Of a stretch of 64,000 nt of DNA, positions 25,945 to 34,694 are shown in pieces (position 1 is the stretch's first letter; every line of letters begins with the position of its first letter). The notes under the pieces are model-generated. The model ran no database searches. It was not told the origin of the DNA and worked only from the letters and a program-made list of their open reading frames with translations. Source of the DNA: Mesorhizobium sp. B2-1-1. Lineage in GTDB: Bacteria > Pseudomonadota > Alphaproteobacteria > Rhizobiales > Rhizobiaceae. The DNA is taken from contig NZ_CP083954.1 in NCBI RefSeq assembly GCF_006442975.2, positions 620,001 through 684,000 of the forward strand, read 5' to 3'. The position numbers and the translations under genes were made by a program.

Positions 25945-27057
25945 ATGGCTGACGTCGATTGCGTCGTCGCCGGAGCCGGCGTCGTCGGGCTCGCCATTGC
26001 CAGGGCGCTCGCCTTGTCGGGCCGCGAAGTGCTGGTTATCGAAAAGGCCGCCTCGATCGGCACCGTCACCAGCTCGCGCAATTCGGAAGTCGTTCATGCC
26101 GGGCTCTATTACGCGCCCGGAAGCCTGAAGACGCGTTTCTGCGTCGAAGGACGCGAACGGCTCTATGCCTATTGCCGCGAGCGTGGCATCGGCCATCGAC
26201 GCACCGGCAAGCTGATCGTCGCCGTCGGACCGGGCCAGCTGCCTCGGCTCAATGCAATCCGGGCCAATGCGGAACAATGCGGCGTCGACGACCTCGATTT
26301 GCTGACCGCCGCGCAAGCAGAAAGCCTCGAACCGGCGCTGAGCTGCGCCGGGGCGCTGCTGTCGCCGTCGACGGGCATCGTCGACAGCCAGGGGCTGATG
26401 CTGTCGCTGCGCGGCGACGCGGAGGCGGCCGGTGCGTCGTTCGCCTTCCTGACCGCCGTCGCAGCGGCGACGGTCGAGGCCGACGGGATTCGTATCACCA
26501 CGCGCGATGGCGACGGCGAGACGTTCGCGTTGAAAGCCGGCGCTTTCGTCAACGCCGCAGGGCTCGACGCGCAGGCGCTGGCCGGTAGCATCGAAGGGTT
26601 CCCGCCAGAGCTCGTGCCGCCGCTCTGGCTGGCGCGCGGCAACTACTTTTCGCTTTCGGACCGCTCGCCATTCTCGCGGCTGATCTATCCAGTGCCGGTC
26701 AATGGCGGCCTGGGCGTGCACCTGACCCTCGACCTCGGCGGCAGCGCGCGCTTCGGCCCCGACGTCGAATGGATCGGCCAGGCGGACTATACGGTGGATC
26801 CCGGCCGCAGCACGGTCTTCTATGACGAGATCCGGCGCTATTGGCCGGATCTGAGGGACGGCGCCCTGCTGCCGGCCTATGCCGGGATCAGGCCGAAACT
26901 GTCGGGCCCGAACCAGCCGGCGGCCGACTTCATGGTGCAGGGGCCGGCCGACCACCGCGCGGGCCGGATCGTCAACCTGTTCGGCATAGAGAGCCCGGGC
27001 CTGACGGCAAGCCTGGCGCTGGCCGAGCATGTCGTCGGTCTCTTGTTCCCCCGATAG
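25945..27057 (+). CDS. FAD-dependent oxidoreductase, L-2-hydroxyglutarate oxidase-like
   Basis: A 370-residue DAO-fold flavoprotein. The dinucleotide-binding motif is CVVAGAGVVGLAIARALALS at residues 6-25, followed by EVLVIEKAASIGTVTSSRNS and HAGLYYAPGSLK, the hallmark of the LhgO/L2HGDH group. A C-terminal segment (LFGIESPGLTASLALAE) completes the flavin site. Its relatives oxidise 2-hydroxyacids. It lies nine bases after nagA as the last gene of the amino-sugar operon, so it may oxidise the hydroxyacid released by MurQ. That link is a hypothesis: MurQ yields D-lactate whereas the named relatives use L-2-hydroxyglutarate. Confidence 0.8.
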   Translation: MADVDCVVAGAGVVGLAIARALALSGREVLVIEKAASIGTVTSSRNSEVVHAGLYYAPGSLKTRFCVEGRERLYAYCRERGIGHRRTGKLIVAVGPGQLPRLNAIRANAEQCGVDDLDLLTAAQAESLEPALSCAGALLSPSTGIVDSQGLMLSLRGDAEAAGASFAFLTAVAAATVEADGIRITTRDGDGETFALKAGAFVNAAGLDAQALAGSIEGFPPELVPPLWLARGNYFSLSDRSPFSRLIYPVPVNGGLGVHLTLDLGGSARFGPDVEWIGQADYTVDPGRSTVFYDEIRRYWPDLRDGALLPAYAGIRPKLSGPNQPAADFMVQGPADHRAGRIVNLFGIESPGLTASLALAEHVVGLLFPR

Positions 27058-27135
27058 TGCCCAGGCGACCGCACGAAACTGTCGCGATGCCTCCCGTCCA
27101 AACAAGCGGGATGAGGTATCCTTGCCTGGATCGAC

Positions 27136-28665
27136 TTAGCTGGCGGGACTGCTTATGGAAAAAAGGTCCTTGTAGGTATCGCGCAGCAGATTCTTCTGCA
27201 CCTTGCCCATGGTGTTGCGCGGCAATTCGTCGACGAAGACCACGCGCTTGGGATGCTTGTATTTCGCCACGCGCGCGGCAATGGCATTGAGTATCTCGGC
27301 AGCGGTGACGGTCGAAGCCGGCGAGCGAACCACGACGGCCGTTACGCCTTCGCCGAAATCGGGATGGGCAACGCCGATGACGGCACTTTCCAGGACGCCG
27401 TCAAGCGCGTCGATCTCGCTCTCGAGCTCCTTGGGATAGATGTTGTAGCCGCCCGAGATGATCAGGTCCTTGCCGCGGCCGACGATGTGGACATAACCGT
27501 CGGGGTCGATCATGCCGAGATCGCCCGTGATGAAGAAGCCGTCGGCGCGGAATTCCGCTTTGGTCTTTTCCGGCATGCGCCAGTAGCCGGAGAAGACGTT
27601 CGGGCCCTTGACCTCGATCATGCCGACCTCACCCTGGGCAAGCGGCCTGCCAGTGTCGGGGTCGGCGATGCGCAACGACACGCCAGGCAAGGGAAAGCCG
27701 ACGGTGCCGGCGCGGCGCTCGCCATCATAGGGGTTCGAGGTGTTCATGTTGGTCTCGGTCATGCCGTAGCGCTCGAGAATGGCGTGGCCTGTGCGCTCGC
27801 GCCAGGCCCTGTGCGTCTCGGCCAGCAGCGGCGCGGAGCCGGAAACGAACAGGCGGATGTTTCTTGCCGCCTCGCGGGTCAACCCGTCCTGCTGCAAGAG
27901 CCGGACATAGAAGGTCGGCACGCCCATCAGCGCCGTGGCGTCCGGCAAGAGCGAGACGATGCGCCCTGCGTCGAATTTCTGCTCGAACAGCATCGAGGCG
28001 CCGGCCATCAGGATGACGTTGGTGGCGACGAACAGCCCATGGGTGTGGAAGATGGGCAGTGCGTGGATCAGCACATCGTCCGATGTGAAGCGCCAATAGT
28101 CGACCAGCACGCGCGCATTCGAGGCGAGGTTCTCGTGGCTGAGCATGGCCCCTTTCGAGCGGCCGGTCGTTCCCGACGTGTAGAGGATCGCCGCAAGATC
28201 GTCGGGACCGCGCGCGACGTCGTGGAAGTCGGGCGATTGCCGCGACGCCTGGTCCGCCAGCGATCCTTGCCCCTTGCCGTCGAGGGTGACGGCAAGGGCT
28301 CCGCATTTTTGCGCCAGGGCTTCGATGTCGGCTGCCCGTGCCGGATCGCAGACGACCAGCCGGGGCTCGGCGTCGCCGAAGAAATAGGCGAGTTCGGCCA
28401 GCGTATAGGCGGTGTTGAGCGGCAGGAAGACGGCGCCGGCACGCAGGCAGGCGAGGTACAGCAGCATAGCTTCCGGGCTCTTCTCGACCTGCACCGCGAC
28501 CCGGTCGCCGGGCTCGACGCTAAGTTGCGAAAGCGCGTGCGCCAGTTGCGCCGAGCGCGCCAGCATGTCGCCATAAGTCAGCACGCGGCCGTCATCCGTC
28601 CGCATCAACAGGCGTCCGGGCTTCGGCATCCGGGACCGGAAAATGTCGAACAGATGATTGCTCAT
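27136..28665 (-). CDS. matB: Malonyl-CoA synthetase MatB
   Basis: A 509-residue acyl-adenylate-forming enzyme that makes malonyl-CoA from malonate, CoA and ATP. AMP-binding motifs are ILYTSGTTGRSKGAM, YGMTETNMNTSNPY and ITGDLGMIDPDGYVHIVGRG, and the adenylation lysine is in LPRNTMGKVQKNLL. The N-terminal half closely follows the rhizobial MatB pattern (MSNHLFDIFRSR, RVAVQVEKS, YLACLRAGAVFLPLNTAYTL). I chose ATG 28665 for that match; the frame runs open to 28779. The decarboxylase gene matA and the transporter matC, usually adjacent, are absent from the window. A GntR-family regulator gene is 214 bases upstream on the same strand. Confidence 0.9.
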   Translation of the reverse strand: MSNHLFDIFRSRMPKPGRLLMRTDDGRVLTYGDMLARSAQLAHALSQLSVEPGDRVAVQVEKSPEAMLLYLACLRAGAVFLPLNTAYTLAELAYFFGDAEPRLVVCDPARAADIEALAQKCGALAVTLDGKGQGSLADQASRQSPDFHDVARGPDDLAAILYTSGTTGRSKGAMLSHENLASNARVLVDYWRFTSDDVLIHALPIFHTHGLFVATNVILMAGASMLFEQKFDAGRIVSLLPDATALMGVPTFYVRLLQQDGLTREAARNIRLFVSGSAPLLAETHRAWRERTGHAILERYGMTETNMNTSNPYDGERRAGTVGFPLPGVSLRIADPDTGRPLAQGEVGMIEVKGPNVFSGYWRMPEKTKAEFRADGFFITGDLGMIDPDGYVHIVGRGKDLIISGGYNIYPKELESEIDALDGVLESAVIGVAHPDFGEGVTAVVVRSPASTVTAAEILNAIAARVAKYKHPKRVVFVDELPRNTMGKVQKNLLRDTYKDLFSISSPAS

Positions 28666-28879
28666 GAGGTCTTCCTGCGTCTGGCGGCCAAAGGCATGCA
28701 TCCGACGGAGCCGGGCCTGTCTTCCGGTTCGGCCGCTTGCACGGCGCCAGACTGTTGGTGGTTCTTGCCGACCCGTCAAGCCCGCAAGGGCGGCTCCACG
28801 CGGCCGCCATGATCATGTCGCCGGCGAAAAGCGGAAGGCCTCGGCGGTGGGGGGCAAAGGCTTGGGGCGCGATGCGGCG

Positions 28880-29662
28880 CTACCGTGGGGTGCGCTCGGC
28901 CCTGGCGCTGGCCGGCTCTGATGCTTCGACCTGCTTGAAGCGCTCCATGCACATGGCTGCCGTCAGGCGATAGTGATTGAGCAGGGCTTCGACCGCGGCG
29001 TCGGCATTACCGTCCAGCGCATTTTCCGCGATCAGGCGGTGCTCCGCAAAATCGTCGCGCTGGACGCCTTCGCCGTTACTGGCCATTCGGCGGTAGCGGT
29101 AGGCGTGATCGGAAAGCTGGTCGCAAAACCCCACCAGCCATCGCGACCGGCAGGCCGAGATCAGCGCACGGTGGAAAGTGCGGTGCAGTCTCTCCCAGTC
29201 CGGATTGAGCGACGACAGATCCGTTGGCATGAGACGTGAGGTGCGCCCCAACCGATGCAACGCCAGAACCAGCTGTTCTTCCCATTCGGCGGTGCGGTGG
29301 GCGATGGATTCGCGAAGCGCCCGTTCCTCGAGCCAGCAACGGGTACGTGTCAATTCCTCGAGCTCTGCCGCGCTGACCGGCATGATGAAGAAGCCTCGCT
29401 GGTCATGCCGACCGAGAAGCCCTTCCGAAGCCAAGCGATTGAGAGCCTCACGAACCGGGGAAGCGCCGGCGCCATATTTGGAAACAACCCACTCAACCCG
29501 CAGCTTGCTCTCGGTTTCAAAGGCGCCCCGCAGAAGATCGGCACGGAGTTGATGATAGACAGTGCTGGCGAGCGTACTCTTCGAGCCTGTGCCGTCGTCA
29601 TTCAGATTGGCAGCTGCGTATGTCAAAATCGGCTCCTTGTCCCCAAATCTGGTCTTGGGCAA
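28880..29662 (-). CDS. GntR-family transcriptional regulator, FadR/FCD type
   Basis: A regulator of about 260 residues. The helix-turn-helix lies around LRVEWVVSKYGAGASPVREA and LNRLASEGLLGRHDQRGFFI (residues 53-92). The C-terminal FCD all-helical effector domain has the metal-binding histidines expected in the segments WERLHRTFHRAL and DDFAEHRLIAENAL. It is upstream of matB in the same direction, the arrangement of the rhizobial malonate regulator MatR, so malonate control is a reasonable guess. The start is uncertain: the frame begins with a TTG at 29662 and has no ATG before the DNA-binding domain. Confidence 0.8.
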   Translation of the reverse strand: MPKTRFGDKEPILTYAAANLNDDGTGSKSTLASTVYHQLRADLLRGAFETESKLRVEWVVSKYGAGASPVREALNRLASEGLLGRHDQRGFFIMPVSAAELEELTRTRCWLEERALRESIAHRTAEWEEQLVLALHRLGRTSRLMPTDLSSLNPDWERLHRTFHRALISACRSRWLVGFCDQLSDHAYRYRRMASNGEGVQRDDFAEHRLIAENALDGNADAAVEALLNHYRLTAAMCMERFKQVEASEPASARAERTPR

Positions 29663-30042
29663 TTCGAGTCCGAGAAACAGTTCCCTTTCCGTACACGTAC
29701 CCTACCGCGCGCGCCTCGACGCGCTCAAGCGGGAGATCGCGTCATTGTACTTTAGAACAAAGAAATATGCACGATCCTATATCTGGTCGAACGAAATCGT
29801 GTTCGGCTACAACCGGCGGAAATTTAACGTGTTTATATGCAGGATCACCTGTTCTTCCGTGCCTCCGCGCGAACCTCTTTTCCGTCGCGCGCAAAAGACA
29901 CCGAACAGTGGGACCGAATCAGGCCTTTTATCCTGCCCATGGCTTTTGTCGCGGGGCCAGCCGCAGCGAAGCGCGCAGTGCAGGCCCCCGGGGTTGACCA
30001 CGTGGGGAGATCCTGGCCTCCATCGGTTCTTGTGCGGTGCTT
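29663..30042. other. Intergenic region with no recognised gene
   Basis: About 380 bases between the rpe stop and the start of the GntR gene (both leftward). G+C is lower than in the flanking genes, especially 29740-29840 (TTGTACTTTAGAACAAAG, CGTGTTTATATGCAGG), which is a likely promoter region for the GntR gene. I see no tRNA, repeat family or convincing small gene. Confidence 0.5.
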
Positions 30043-30720
30043 TTAGCCGGCTGCCTTGTCGGCCGCCGTCCTGATCGCCTCTATATTTGCCCGGTACGCT
30101 TCCACGCTGCCGCCCTTGAAGATGGCGGCGCCGGCCACCAGCACATCGGCGCCGGCGGCGGTCACCAGCGGCGCGGTTTCGGGCGACACGCCGCCGTCGA
30201 TCTCGATGCGGATCGGCCGGCCGCCGATCAGCGCCTTGACCCGCCTCACCTTGTCGACGATTGCCGGAATGAAGGCCTGGCCCCCGAAACCCGGGTTGAC
30301 GGTCATGATCAGGATCAGGTCGAGCCTGTCGAGCACGTATTCGATCGCACTTTCCGGCGTTGCCGGATTGAGCGAAACGCCGGCCTTCTTGCCGAGATTC
30401 CTGATCGTCTGCAGCGAGCGGTCGAGATGCGGCCCGGCCTCGGCATGCACGGTCATGCCGTCGCACCCGGCCTCGGCGAAGGCTGCCAGATAGGGATCGG
30501 CCGGCGCAATCATCAAATGGCAGTCGAAGAAAGCCTTGGTGCGATTGCGGATCGCCTTGATCACCGGCGGACCGAAGGTGATGTTGGGGACGAAATGGCC
30601 GTCCATCACATCGAGATGGATCCAGTCGGCGCCGGCTGCCGCGACGGCCTCGACCTCGTCGCCCAGCTTCGAAAAGTCCGAAGCCAGCACCGAAGGTGCG
30701 ATCAAGGTTTTTTTCGTCAT
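30043..30720 (-). CDS. rpe: Ribulose-phosphate 3-epimerase
   Basis: A 225-residue TIM-barrel epimerase that interconverts ribulose 5-phosphate and xylulose 5-phosphate in the pentose phosphate and Calvin pathways. All signature elements are present: [10 protein letters not shown] at the start, [37 protein letters not shown] and [13 protein letters not shown], covering the metal histidines and the catalytic aspartates. The length is normal. It is monocistronic here as far as can be seen, with the secreted-protein genes further upstream on the same strand. Confidence 0.95.
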   Translation of the reverse strand: MTKKTLIAPSVLASDFSKLGDEVEAVAAAGADWIHLDVMDGHFVPNITFGPPVIKAIRNRTKAFFDCHLMIAPADPYLAAFAEAGCDGMTVHAEAGPHLDRSLQTIRNLGKKAGVSLNPATPESAIEYVLDRLDLILIMTVNPGFGGQAFIPAIVDKVRRVKALIGGRPIRIEIDGGVSPETAPLVTAAGADVLVAGAAIFKGGSVEAYRANIEAIRTAADKAAG

Positions 30721-30870
30721 GATGACGGGGCCTTTCCGAGCGCCTTTTTCATCTGATCACTGCCTAAAGCGCAGCCGCTGACTTGTCGAGGGTGCGAGCT
30801 TGGCGGTTCCACAGCTGGGGTAGTGCGGCGTCCTCTTCGTGTTGCAGCTTCAGCCTGCCCGGCCACGAAG

Positions 30871-30899
30871 AACCCCGCCGGGATTCCTCCGGCCGGGTT
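30871..30899 (-). terminator. Hairpin downstream of the secreted-protein operon
   Basis: AACCCCGCCGG and CCGGCCGGGTT form an 11-bp stem with one mismatch around a 7-base loop, 24 bases past the stop of the gene at 30923. On the minus strand it is followed by CTTCTTCG, not a clean T tract, so termination strength is unclear. Confidence 0.5.
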
Positions 30900-30922
30900 T
30901 CCGATGTGCCTTCAGGCGATGG

Positions 30923-33900
30923 TTACTGCTGCTGGAGATTCAGGATTCTGTTTGGAGCCGTATCCTGCTGCTGTTCGGACTGCGGCCTGCGCCGTGGCAG
31001 AACCTGCTGCAGCAGCATGCCCGGGTTGAGTTCCAGCGAGGGCTGCCCGCGCACCGGCCTGCAGTTTGGATAACGGCCGATCATGCCTTCCGGGCAACGC
31101 CGCCTGAAGATCGGCTGGCACTGGCCGTTGACCATTTGCGAGCCCGGCGCGCATTCGCTCTCTTGCCTGGACCGGCGGCATGCGCCGTCGATCACCCGGG
31201 TTCCACGCGGACAGACACACTCGCCGCGCTTGTTGTGGATCTGGCCGCGAATGTCGCACTGCTCCACATCGGGCTGCTTGCGCCGGCACACTCCATTGCG
31301 CAGCTCGGTCCCCCTCGGGCAGACGCAGTCGCCATTGGCGTCGTGGACCTGGCCGCGGATGGTGCATTGCTCAGGCTCCGGCTGGAGAGCCCGGCAGGCT
31401 CCCTTGCGCAGTTCGGTCCCTCGTGGGCAGACGCATTCGCCTTCCGCGCCGTGGACCTGGCCACGGATGGTGCATTGCTCGGGCTTCGGCCTGTCGCGCA
31501 CGCAGGCGTTGGCATCCCGGTCGAGATGCGTGCCCTTGGGGCAGGTGCAGCCATCGCCGTCCGATGTCGGCACCGATCCCGGTATCGCGCAGCCCGGCCT
31601 GGATGTCTTGACGCAGGCGCCATTCTCCAGCTCGGTCCCGCGCGGACAGACGCAGCGTCCATCCTCTGTGCGGACCTGGCCCTCGAGCAGCACGCAACGC
31701 TTTGGCTCCTTCGGCGGGATGATGACGCCGCCGGACGAGCACTGGCCGTTGCGATAGGTGGTGCCCTGCGGGCAGACGCACCGGCCGGCGTCGTTCATGA
31801 CGAAGTCTGCCGAGCATTCCTTCTTCGTCTCATGCCTGATGGTGAAGGGATGGCAGGCATAGGCCTTGCCGCGATCGGCTTGGGTGTTGGCCTGGTCGCG
31901 GGAAAGCACATCGCCGCCGCCCTGCACCCGCGTATCGGGAGAAAGCACGCCGACGCAGTTCTGGCCGTTGACGCTGCCTTGCAGATTGGCCAGGCGGCCG
32001 TCGTCGGGGATGACCAAGGTGACGTGGTGGACGCGGCTTTCGCCGGCGCCAAGTGTCAGGTCTGCGATGCAGGACGCAGGCAAGGCCGCCGGTTCCGGCG
32101 AGCAGCCGAAGGCCGGCTCGATCGAGGTGATCGCGACGCCTTCCAGCCGGCCGAGGCCTTCGACGCCGATCGCATCGCCGATGCGGACAGGGCCGGAAAA
32201 TTCCGCCGGGCCGTCGTTGGTGATGGTGATCTCGAACGAGCAGGGTTCTCCGGGCCGGCACTCGCGGTCGCCGGTCTTCTCGACGCGGATGGACGAGACC
32301 CCGCCGCCCTTGGCGCAGGCCCGGCCGACCGGATGGACGACGTCCTCGCCCTGCGCCGGGCCGTAGGAGCCCCGCGCGCAATTCTCGAACTCGCCGTTGG
32401 CCGAAACCGTCACGTCGAAGTGCCTGCTGGTTCCGGGTGTCATGACGGCGCCTGGAATCTGGCACGCCAGCGTGTCGGCCGGAACCGGCCCGCATGCCCA
32501 TTCCGCGCCGTTTGATGTGACGGTCTGGATCTGGACGGGCGCGCCGCCCGCCACCAAAGTGGCGGCATCGTTGACCCGCACCGGACCGGTGGGGGCAGCC
32601 GTGCCGGCATTGCTGACGGTGATGCGGCAGGAGACGAAAGCGGCACCCGCCAACGAACTGCCGCATGTCTTGGTGATACGCAGGACAGGCTGGCCGCCAT
32701 TGGGACGAGGGATGCGTTGCTTGGCGCAGGCCCGGTTGTTGGTGAGGTCGGTTTCGCCGGGGATCGGTTTCACCTCGGCGCAATTCTCGACCGTGTCCGA
32801 CCGGTAGCCGGCCGGCACCACCGCCTTGACGACGATCGCCGTCAAAGCGCCCGGCGGCAGCGAGATGCCGGCATTGTCGCAACGGAACTGGCCGGGGCCG
32901 TTCGGACCGCATGTCCAGGGTGGGCTCGGGCCAAAGGTCGAGGAGGCCGGCGCGCCCCCGGGATAGGTGTCGACCACGGTCAGCGGCCCGTTATAGGTCG
33001 AGGTGCCGTTGTTGATGATGTCGATGACGAAGCTGCACACGCCATCGGCGGTGCAGGCTTCCGCGCGGGCACGCTTTTTCAGGATCAGGTCGGCCTTCTT
33101 CTCGACCGGCGGCCGGCAGTCGCGATCGCGATCGCCACGCCGGCAGATCGGGATCGAGGCGCAGCCACGGTCGTTGGCCTGGCTGCCGAACAGCGGCTTG
33201 CCGCTGGCGGCATAGTTATAGGTGGCACAGTTGCGCAAGCTGCTGCCTTGCCAGCCGCCAGCCGGCTTGAAGCCGAACTCCAGGTCGATGAAAGCCCCCG
33301 GATTGAGCGTGGTCACCGGATGGGTGCACATCATCGGGGTGGCGCCGGGCACACAGGTCCAGGGCGGATTGGGTCCCGAATCGAGCGTCGAGCCCGCCGG
33401 CAGCGTCACCTCGTCGAGCACGATCTTGCCGTTGTAGGGCGCGTCGCCGACATTGGTGACCCGGATGCTGAAGTCGCAGCCGCCGCCCATGGTGCAGCGC
33501 GTGACATCGGCGCGTTTCTCGACCTTCAGGTCCGGTTCCCTGTCCTTGGGCGGACATCTCTGGTCGCGCGGGATGACGATGTCGATGGTCTGCGTGCAGC
33601 AGAGCCCCCAACCCTCTTTCGGCCCGGCATAGGTCTCGATGCCGGTGACGACGAGGTGGATGACGTCGCCGGGCGAGGCGCCGACGATCTTCCAGTTCAG
33701 CACACCGCCGCCGGCCGGCACCTTCTGTGTGTCGGGGACGATCGTGATGCCTGGCGTGGCCGTCGAAAGCTGCACCCACTTGCCGCCCATCTCGGGACCG
33801 ACAGGCATATGGTAGATGAACGCGCCGCCGCCGGGCACGCAGTCGACCGTGCCGCGCTCCACCTTGAAGCATTCCTTGCCCGGAGGCGGCGGTGGCGGCG

Positions 33901-34684
33901 GATTGCACTTGGTCAGGTCGATCCGGATCGAGGTCTTTTCGCCGGTGAGAAAATTGCCGTCGTCCGGCTTGCCCGGATCCTGTGAGGGAATGATGGTTCC
34001 CGTGCCGGTGCCGACGGTGACTTTGACCAGGCCCTGATTGTCGACCGTCGCCGGCGCGGGGAACGCCGCGTGGTCGATCCTGGCGGTGATACGGAAAGTG
34101 ATGACGCGTTCGCCCGGTGCGCCCGAGCCGTCGAGATCGGAAGCGGAAATCCGGAAATCCGAAACCGTTGCCGTGTCGTTGGGGCCGGCCGAATTGCTGA
34201 TGACGGCGGCAGGCAGAGGTCCGCCCAGCGCATCGGTGCCGTCACCGGAGACCTGCATGTCGACGATTTGCAAGCCATGCGGGAGCTGGTCCTTGAAGTC
34301 GAGCCGGGCCCTCTGCAGCGAAGCCGACAGCCCCGGACTGGAGAAGTCTTGCGGGGCGCCGCGCAGGCCGAAGCTCAACGTGTAGAAGACATAGTCGCAG
34401 CTTCGCTGGCCGCCGGTCTTGGTGAAGAACGGCACGGCCCGTCCGGGCTCCGGATTGATGATGTGCGGATTGTCCAGCTTGAATTCCATATTCGGGCTGG
34501 CGGCCTGGACGGTCCTGGCCGGAGCCGTGTCTTCGGCAAGTGCCGGCAGCGCAGGCAGCATGGCGACCGCGATACCGGCGGCCACCAGCCAGCGCGCGCC
34601 GCGCCTGGCATATGACAGGCGCCTCGTGTTCATGACGGTTGATTTGTCGGCGACGCCCAGCGGGGAGAGTGCGAGATTGTTCAT
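30923..34684 (-). CDS. Large secreted protein: shared Cys domain, DUF11-like repeats, Cys-rich modules
   Basis: A 1253-residue secreted protein of unknown function. It has a Sec signal peptide (about residues 31-50, ending ALPALA before EDTAP) and a beta-rich N-terminal region. A proline run precedes a domain at about residues 268-377 that resembles the C-terminus of the upstream gene product. Four DUF11-like beta repeats begin near residues 385, 533, 668 and 796, each with an EK/KK start and a cysteine pair. Six cysteine modules follow, of the form C(x)nGxCxCPxGTxxxxGxC, at about residues 950-1160, then two shorter cysteine units. The tail is rich in glutamine and arginine and has no sorting signal I recognise. 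ATG 34684 follows GAGGAGGGG overlapping the upstream stop, so the two genes are coupled. Confidence 0.8.
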   Translation of the reverse strand: MNNLALSPLGVADKSTVMNTRRLSYARRGARWLVAAGIAVAMLPALPALAEDTAPARTVQAASPNMEFKLDNPHIINPEPGRAVPFFTKTGGQRSCDYVFYTLSFGLRGAPQDFSSPGLSASLQRARLDFKDQLPHGLQIVDMQVSGDGTDALGGPLPAAVISNSAGPNDTATVSDFRISASDLDGSGAPGERVITFRITARIDHAAFPAPATVDNQGLVKVTVGTGTGTIIPSQDPGKPDDGNFLTGEKTSIRIDLTKCNPPPPPPPGKECFKVERGTVDCVPGGGAFIYHMPVGPEMGGKWVQLSTATPGITIVPDTQKVPAGGGVLNWKIVGASPGDVIHLVVTGIETYAGPKEGWGLCCTQTIDIVIPRDQRCPPKDREPDLKVEKRADVTRCTMGGGCDFSIRVTNVGDAPYNGKIVLDEVTLPAGSTLDSGPNPPWTCVPGATPMMCTHPVTTLNPGAFIDLEFGFKPAGGWQGSSLRNCATYNYAASGKPLFGSQANDRGCASIPICRRGDRDRDCRPPVEKKADLILKKRARAEACTADGVCSFVIDIINNGTSTYNGPLTVVDTYPGGAPASSTFGPSPPWTCGPNGPGQFRCDNAGISLPPGALTAIVVKAVVPAGYRSDTVENCAEVKPIPGETDLTNNRACAKQRIPRPNGGQPVLRITKTCGSSLAGAAFVSCRITVSNAGTAAPTGPVRVNDAATLVAGGAPVQIQTVTSNGAEWACGPVPADTLACQIPGAVMTPGTSRHFDVTVSANGEFENCARGSYGPAQGEDVVHPVGRACAKGGGVSSIRVEKTGDRECRPGEPCSFEITITNDGPAEFSGPVRIGDAIGVEGLGRLEGVAITSIEPAFGCSPEPAALPASCIADLTLGAGESRVHHVTLVIPDDGRLANLQGSVNGQNCVGVLSPDTRVQGGGDVLSRDQANTQADRGKAYACHPFTIRHETKKECSADFVMNDAGRCVCPQGTTYRNGQCSSGGVIIPPKEPKRCVLLEGQVRTEDGRCVCPRGTELENGACVKTSRPGCAIPGSVPTSDGDGCTCPKGTHLDRDANACVRDRPKPEQCTIRGQVHGAEGECVCPRGTELRKGACRALQPEPEQCTIRGQVHDANGDCVCPRGTELRNGVCRRKQPDVEQCDIRGQIHNKRGECVCPRGTRVIDGACRRSRQESECAPGSQMVNGQCQPIFRRRCPEGMIGRYPNCRPVRGQPSLELNPGMLLQQVLPRRRPQSEQQQDTAPNRILNLQQQ

Positions 34685-34694
34685 CGTCCCCTCC

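Noticed and set aside
24673..27105. Minus-strand open frame of 810 residues antisense to nagA and the flavoprotein
   Set aside because: It is a shadow of two clear genes, with no recognisable motif and biased composition.
28671..28879. Upstream extension of matB (MTGRQEPPTVWRR...)
   Set aside because: The added residues are arginine-rich and unlike MatB, whose normal N-terminus begins at 28665.
29663..30042. A tRNA or small RNA in the rpe-GntR gap
   Set aside because: I found no cloverleaf, no TTC-type T-loop consensus in the right place and no terminator hairpin with a T tract.
30839..32515. Plus-strand open frame (558 residues) opposite the cysteine-module gene
   Set aside because: Alanine/aspartate/arginine-rich shadow. 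The minus strand has signal peptide, domain repeats and cysteine spacing that cannot be accidental.
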